DNA from: Paenibacillus sp. LHD-38
GTDB taxonomy: Bacteria > Bacillota > Bacilli > Paenibacillales > Paenibacillaceae
Length of the DNA stretch: 64,000 nucleotides
Assembly: GCF_031157315.1 (NCBI RefSeq)
Contig: NZ_JAVIFU010000038.1
Span: 1 to 64,000, forward strand
Direction of reading: 5' to 3'
Shown: one piece after another, positions 61,133-64,000 of the stretch
Layout of the letters: every line of letters begins with the position of its first letter
Numbering within the stretch: position 1 is the stretch's first letter
Made by a program: the position numbers and the translations under genes
The notes under the pieces: generated by a model
Told to the model about the DNA's origin: nothing
Databases searched by the model: none
The model's input: the letters and a program-made list of their open reading frames with translations, nothing else

Positions 61133-62260
61133 ATGACATTGACACGCGAGCAAGTCATTGATGCCGTCGAAACCGTGACGGCACAGTATAAGGCGGATGA
61201 GATCACCATCCGCGACGTAATGGTTCGGGACCGTCAGGTTTCCATGACGGTCCTCGGGGCCGGCGCGGCGTCGCAGCCCGCGCTTGAAGCCTCGCTCCGC
61301 GAGGCGCTGGCGCGCCTAGGCGCCGAAACCGTGCACTGCCGGTTTCGGGCAGAGGCAGCGCCTGCCGCGGGCGCAGGCGCGTCTACGCCGCCGCCTGCGG
61401 CTGCTAAAGCACCGGCCGCGGCTAGCGCCGGCGGTGCCGGCAAAGCTGGCGGCCCCGCGCCCGTCCAGGGCCACGGGGCCGGTCTCGCTAATGCGCTGCT
61501 GGATCCTAGCAGCGGCGTACAGTTCATCGCCGTCGCCAGCGGTAAGGGCGGCGTCGGCAAATCTACGGTGACCGTAAACTTGGCGGTAGCCTTGGCCCGC
61601 AGGGGCAAACGCGTCGGTATAATCGATGCCGACATCTATGGCTTTAGTGTGCCTGATATGATGGGCATCGAGGAGCGTCCGGAAGTCGTGAACGAACGGG
61701 TAATCCCGATCGAGAAATTTGGCGTAAAGGTCATGTCCATGGGCTTCTTTGTAGAAGATAACAGCCCCATTGTATGGCGTGGGCCTATGCTAGGCAAAAT
61801 GCTGCGCAACTTCTTTCAAGAAATCGAGTGGGGCGAGTTGGACTATTTGCTGCTTGATCTGCCGCCAGGCACAGGGGACATAGCGCTGGATGTTCATCAG
61901 ATTATTCCGCAAAGCAAAGAAATTATCGTCACAACGCCGCATGCAACCGCCGCGTTTGTAGCAGCAAGAGCTGGTGCCATGGCTATTAAGACGGAGCATG
62001 AGATAATTGGAATCGTTGAGAATATGTCGTATTACGTTTCCAAAAGCTCCGGCGAGAAGGAATACGTCTTTGGTCGAGGCGGCGGTGCAAGGCTTGCAGA
62101 GACACTGCATGCCGACTTGCTTGCACAAATCCCGCTAGGTGCGCCGGACAACCATGTGTCGGAGCCGGATTTTGCGCCGTCCGTTTACAAAGCGGATACC
62201 GAGACAGGCCAGCTGTACTTAGAATTGGCTGACAGCGTATTATCCAAGTGCGAAGGCTAA
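61133..62260 (+). CDS. salA: Mrp/NBP35-family P-loop ATPase SalA
   Basis: 375-aa MinD-like ATPase. An N-terminal MIP18/DUF59-like domain (1-70) joins by an Ala/Gly/Pro linker (about 73-115) to the ATPase with deviant Walker A SGKGGVGKST (136-145), IDADIYGFSVP and LLDLPPGTGD. The C-terminal CxxC of iron-sulfur carriers is absent: after ENMSYY (near 296) it reads VSKSSGEKEYVFG, as in B. subtilis SalA, which represses scoC. So a regulator is more likely than a cluster carrier. ATG 61133 follows AAAGGTGGG. The linker DNA is strikingly GC-rich. Confidence 0.88.
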   Translation: MTLTREQVIDAVETVTAQYKADEITIRDVMVRDRQVSMTVLGAGAASQPALEASLREALARLGAETVHCRFRAEAAPAAGAGASTPPPAAAKAPAAASAGGAGKAGGPAPVQGHGAGLANALLDPSSGVQFIAVASGKGGVGKSTVTVNLAVALARRGKRVGIIDADIYGFSVPDMMGIEERPEVVNERVIPIEKFGVKVMSMGFFVEDNSPIVWRGPMLGKMLRNFFQEIEWGELDYLLLDLPPGTGDIALDVHQIIPQSKEIIVTTPHATAAFVAARAGAMAIKTEHEIIGIVENMSYYVSKSSGEKEYVFGRGGGARLAETLHADLLAQIPLGAPDNHVSEPDFAPSVYKADTETGQLYLELADSVLSKCEG

Positions 62261-62269
62261 CCTTATGAC

Positions 62270-62337
62270 AAAAGCCCGAACAAATGTCCTGAAGCAAGCT
62301 TACGCTTCGATACAGGACAATCTGTTCGGGCTTTTTT
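62270..62337. terminator. Terminator shared by convergent salA and gerD
   Basis: AAAGCCCGAACA / TGTTCGGGCTTT encloses a second stem TGTCCTG / CAGGACA. A T-run follows on the + strand and AAAA precedes it, so it can serve both strands. Confidence 0.85.
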
Positions 62338-62375
62338 TATTGGTTAAAGTGGTAATCGTTACTCCTCCGTATGAG

Positions 62376-63080
62376 TTACATGCCGGAGTCACTTTGTTCT
62401 TCTTCAGAGGAACCGGAATCTTCACTCTGTTGATCTTCCTCTGATTGCTGTTCCTCTTCCCCAGAACCTTCATCCTTTTTCTTATCGACCTTCTCGTCAG
62501 GGTTAGGTTTAAGCTCCTCTTGTACCGCTTTTTTCATCAAATCAAGCACTTCAAGACGGAATAAAGGATTTTGCATCGCGTCCTGCATGAGCGACATGAC
62601 TTCTTTACGATACTGCGTGCTCTGCAGCACCTCCAGGATCATCTTATCCATCTCCGGATTTTTCAGCACTTTAATCAAATCTGCTTGGTAGGAAGGATCC
62701 TTGATCAGCTCTTTGTGAATTTCTTTGTTTTGCTTATTGACGGATTTTGCGAATTCCCCGGCGAAACGCGGATCGACCATCAATTTTTTGATGACCTTAT
62801 CGTATTGGGGAGAAATCAGCACATCCTTAACGGCCAAACGAACTTCCTCTTGGTCTTGTACCGAAAGCAGCTTAGACGGCTGGCCCGAATAACCAGAAAT
62901 TTGCTGAGATGATTCCTGTAGAGCTTTTTGCGCATCCTCCGTTTTGAGGATATCAATAACCATGGACTTCAAATCCTTATAGCTGACCTGCTCATTTCCT
63001 CCTGACGGCTCAGCACCACAGCTTGTAAGCACAAACATCATTGCTGAGATAACCGACAATAAAACCCACCGCTTACGCAT
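62376..63080 (-). CDS. gerD: Spore germination lipoprotein GerD
   Basis: 234-aa lipoprotein needed for nutrient-triggered germination. The signal peptide MRKRWVLLSVISAMMFVLTSC ends with lipidated Cys21. The mature part has a helical repeat-rich core (DPRFAGEFAKSV, DPSYQADLIKVL, NPEMDKMILEVL, NPLFRLEVLDLM), then a long acidic Ser/Glu/Gln tail. ATG 63080 is preferred: AGGAG lies 10 nt upstream, while ATG 63089 touches it. Convergent with salA and divergent from kbaA, as in B. subtilis synteny. Confidence 0.92.
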   Translation of the reverse strand: MRKRWVLLSVISAMMFVLTSCGAEPSGGNEQVSYKDLKSMVIDILKTEDAQKALQESSQQISGYSGQPSKLLSVQDQEEVRLAVKDVLISPQYDKVIKKLMVDPRFAGEFAKSVNKQNKEIHKELIKDPSYQADLIKVLKNPEMDKMILEVLQSTQYRKEVMSLMQDAMQNPLFRLEVLDLMKKAVQEELKPNPDEKVDKKKDEGSGEEEQQSEEDQQSEDSGSSEEEQSDSGM

Positions 63081-63360
63081 TCTTCGCATGCTCCTTCCTA
63101 TGTCAGTACTGCTGTATTCCATAAGGATAAACAAATGTTCTAAAAGTGATGGATCGTGGTCTTATTATGCGCATTGTTCACCGTATTATCATGGACAATC
63201 GTTAGCTTTTTGATGTGAACGTGGTAAAATAAAGGGTAATACGGAAGCATTTAATCACAACTGGCGGAAACCCAATCCAATTGAGCATTATCGGACTATA
63301 GGAAGCATCTGTTTTGGGTTGAACAGTCAACCGTTATAAACATTCAGGAGGATAAGGAAC

Positions 63361-63984
63361 GTGAATTTAAAAAAGTGGATCTTTTTGTTTTGGAGCGGCA
63401 TGGTAGTCGGGGGGCTGGCTTGCGTGGTCACCGGGGCAATCATGGCTTGGGTTGATCCGGAGTTTGGTTTTTTGGGTTTTAAGGCGGTCGGATTTAACGC
63501 ATTGATGATGGCTTTGGTTGGTTTAATGATCGGAGCATTCAGCCAAATGGGCTTCTTCGCTTATTTAACCTTAAACTATATTGCCCTTAGTGTATTTGGC
63601 AAAAAATATCTATGGAATGCACTGCAAGGCTACACCACTGTATTTGCGGCTGCAGGACTAGGATATCTCCTTTACGAGCAGCGTATGAATAACTGGTTTT
63701 TCTGGGCGCTGCCGCTTATCCTGCTTGTCCTCTCCGGAATCGTATCATGGTTTAAAGTTAAGCAAACGAATAAAACAGCTTTTGTTCCAACCATGTTTCT
63801 TATGTTTGTCGTTACCTTTATTGAAGCATGGCCTGCGCTGCAGGGGGAAACGAACGTATCCGCCATTATATTTATGATGGTTCCTTTATTCGTTTGCAAT
63901 GCATACCAGATTATGATGATGCATCGCTTGGTCAGAAAAGAAACAACCGACTCCGCAGCGATTACTGCAAAGCCGGTCGTATAG
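63361..63984 (+). CDS. kbaA: KinB-signalling pathway activator KbaA
   Basis: 207-aa integral membrane protein with about six transmembrane segments (for example WIFLFWSGMVVGGLACVV, AVGFNALMMALVGLMIG, FWALPLILLVLSGIV). GTG 63361 follows CAGGAGGAT. Homologue of B. subtilis KbaA (YbaM), which supports KinB input to the sporulation phosphorelay; it lies in the same place after gerD. The function is from homology. Confidence 0.9.
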   Translation: MNLKKWIFLFWSGMVVGGLACVVTGAIMAWVDPEFGFLGFKAVGFNALMMALVGLMIGAFSQMGFFAYLTLNYIALSVFGKKYLWNALQGYTTVFAAAGLGYLLYEQRMNNWFFWALPLILLVLSGIVSWFKVKQTNKTAFVPTMFLMFVVTFIEAWPALQGETNVSAIIFMMVPLFVCNAYQIMMMHRLVRKETTDSAAITAKPVV

Positions 63985-64000
63985 CTTAGTATTCTAATTC

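Overview
The window looks like a chromosomal segment of a spore-forming Bacillota bacterium, most probably Paenibacillus or a close relative. The sporulation and germination genes (sigH, cwlD, gerD, kbaA), the strong AGGAGG ribosome binding sites, the many TTG starts, the CtsR/McsA/McsB/ClpC cassette and a gene order almost collinear with the rrn-proximal part of the Bacillus subtilis chromosome all point there. The assignment comes from recognising gene families and synteny; no database search was run. Nearly every gene is on the + strand. The two exceptions are a small unknown gene at 9.7-10.1 kb and gerD at 62.4-63.1 kb.

Layout. (1) 1-120: 3' end of a 5S rRNA with its terminator, the tail of an rrn operon. 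(2) 0.38-5.2 kb: heat-shock operon ctsR-mcsA-mcsB-clpC, with a perfect CtsR operator at the promoter. (3) 5.2-5.6 kb: an iron-regulated heme monooxygenase (hmoA) behind a Fur-box promoter, followed by a cluster of DnaA-box sequences. (4) 5.9-9.3 kb: radA, disA (c-di-AMP synthase) and pssA. (5) 9.7-18.8 kb: an unknown minus-strand Cys-rich protein, yacL-like PIN/TRAM gene, ispD-ispF, gltX, a T-box leader, cysE-cysS, mrnC, rlmB and rae1. (6) 19-24.3 kb: sigH, rpmG, secE, nusG, rplK, rplA, the L10 leader, rplJ-rplL and an RsmC-like methyltransferase. (7) 24.4-37.1 kb: rpoB-rpoC, an L7Ae-like protein, rpsL-rpsG-fusA-tuf. (8) 37.2-40.3 kb: a three-gene ABC importer placed between tuf and rpsJ. (9) 40.6-55.9 kb: the S10-spc-alpha superoperon from rpsJ to rplQ, including secY, adk, map, a KOW protein, infA and rpoA. 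(10) 56-58 kb: truA, rplM, rpsI. (11) 58.1-60.1 kb: sulfate-assimilation pair cysH-sat. (12) 60.2-64 kb: cwlD, salA, gerD (minus strand) and kbaA.

How it works together. Most of the window is the core information-processing machinery: 34 ribosomal proteins, RNA polymerase alpha/beta/beta-prime, elongation factors, IF1, SecE/SecY and NusG. It is interleaved with protein and DNA quality control (McsB/ClpC, RadA, DisA), isoprenoid, phospholipid and cysteine metabolism, and sporulation regulators. Visible regulation includes a CtsR box, a Fur box, a T-box with a probable Cys specifier, an L10 leader with attenuator, sigma-A promoters and many intrinsic terminators.

No clearly new defence or mobile system was found. 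No CRISPR array, transposase, integrase or tRNA gene was recognised. The most notable departures from the standard gene order are hmoA and the DnaA-box cluster before radA, the ABC importer inside the str/S10 junction, the lack of ECF transporter genes between rplQ and truA, and the cysH-sat insertion after rpsI. Smaller points of interest are a pair of inverted dispersed repeats, an adenylate kinase LID missing two zinc cysteines, and several unexplained conserved-looking intergenic hairpins.
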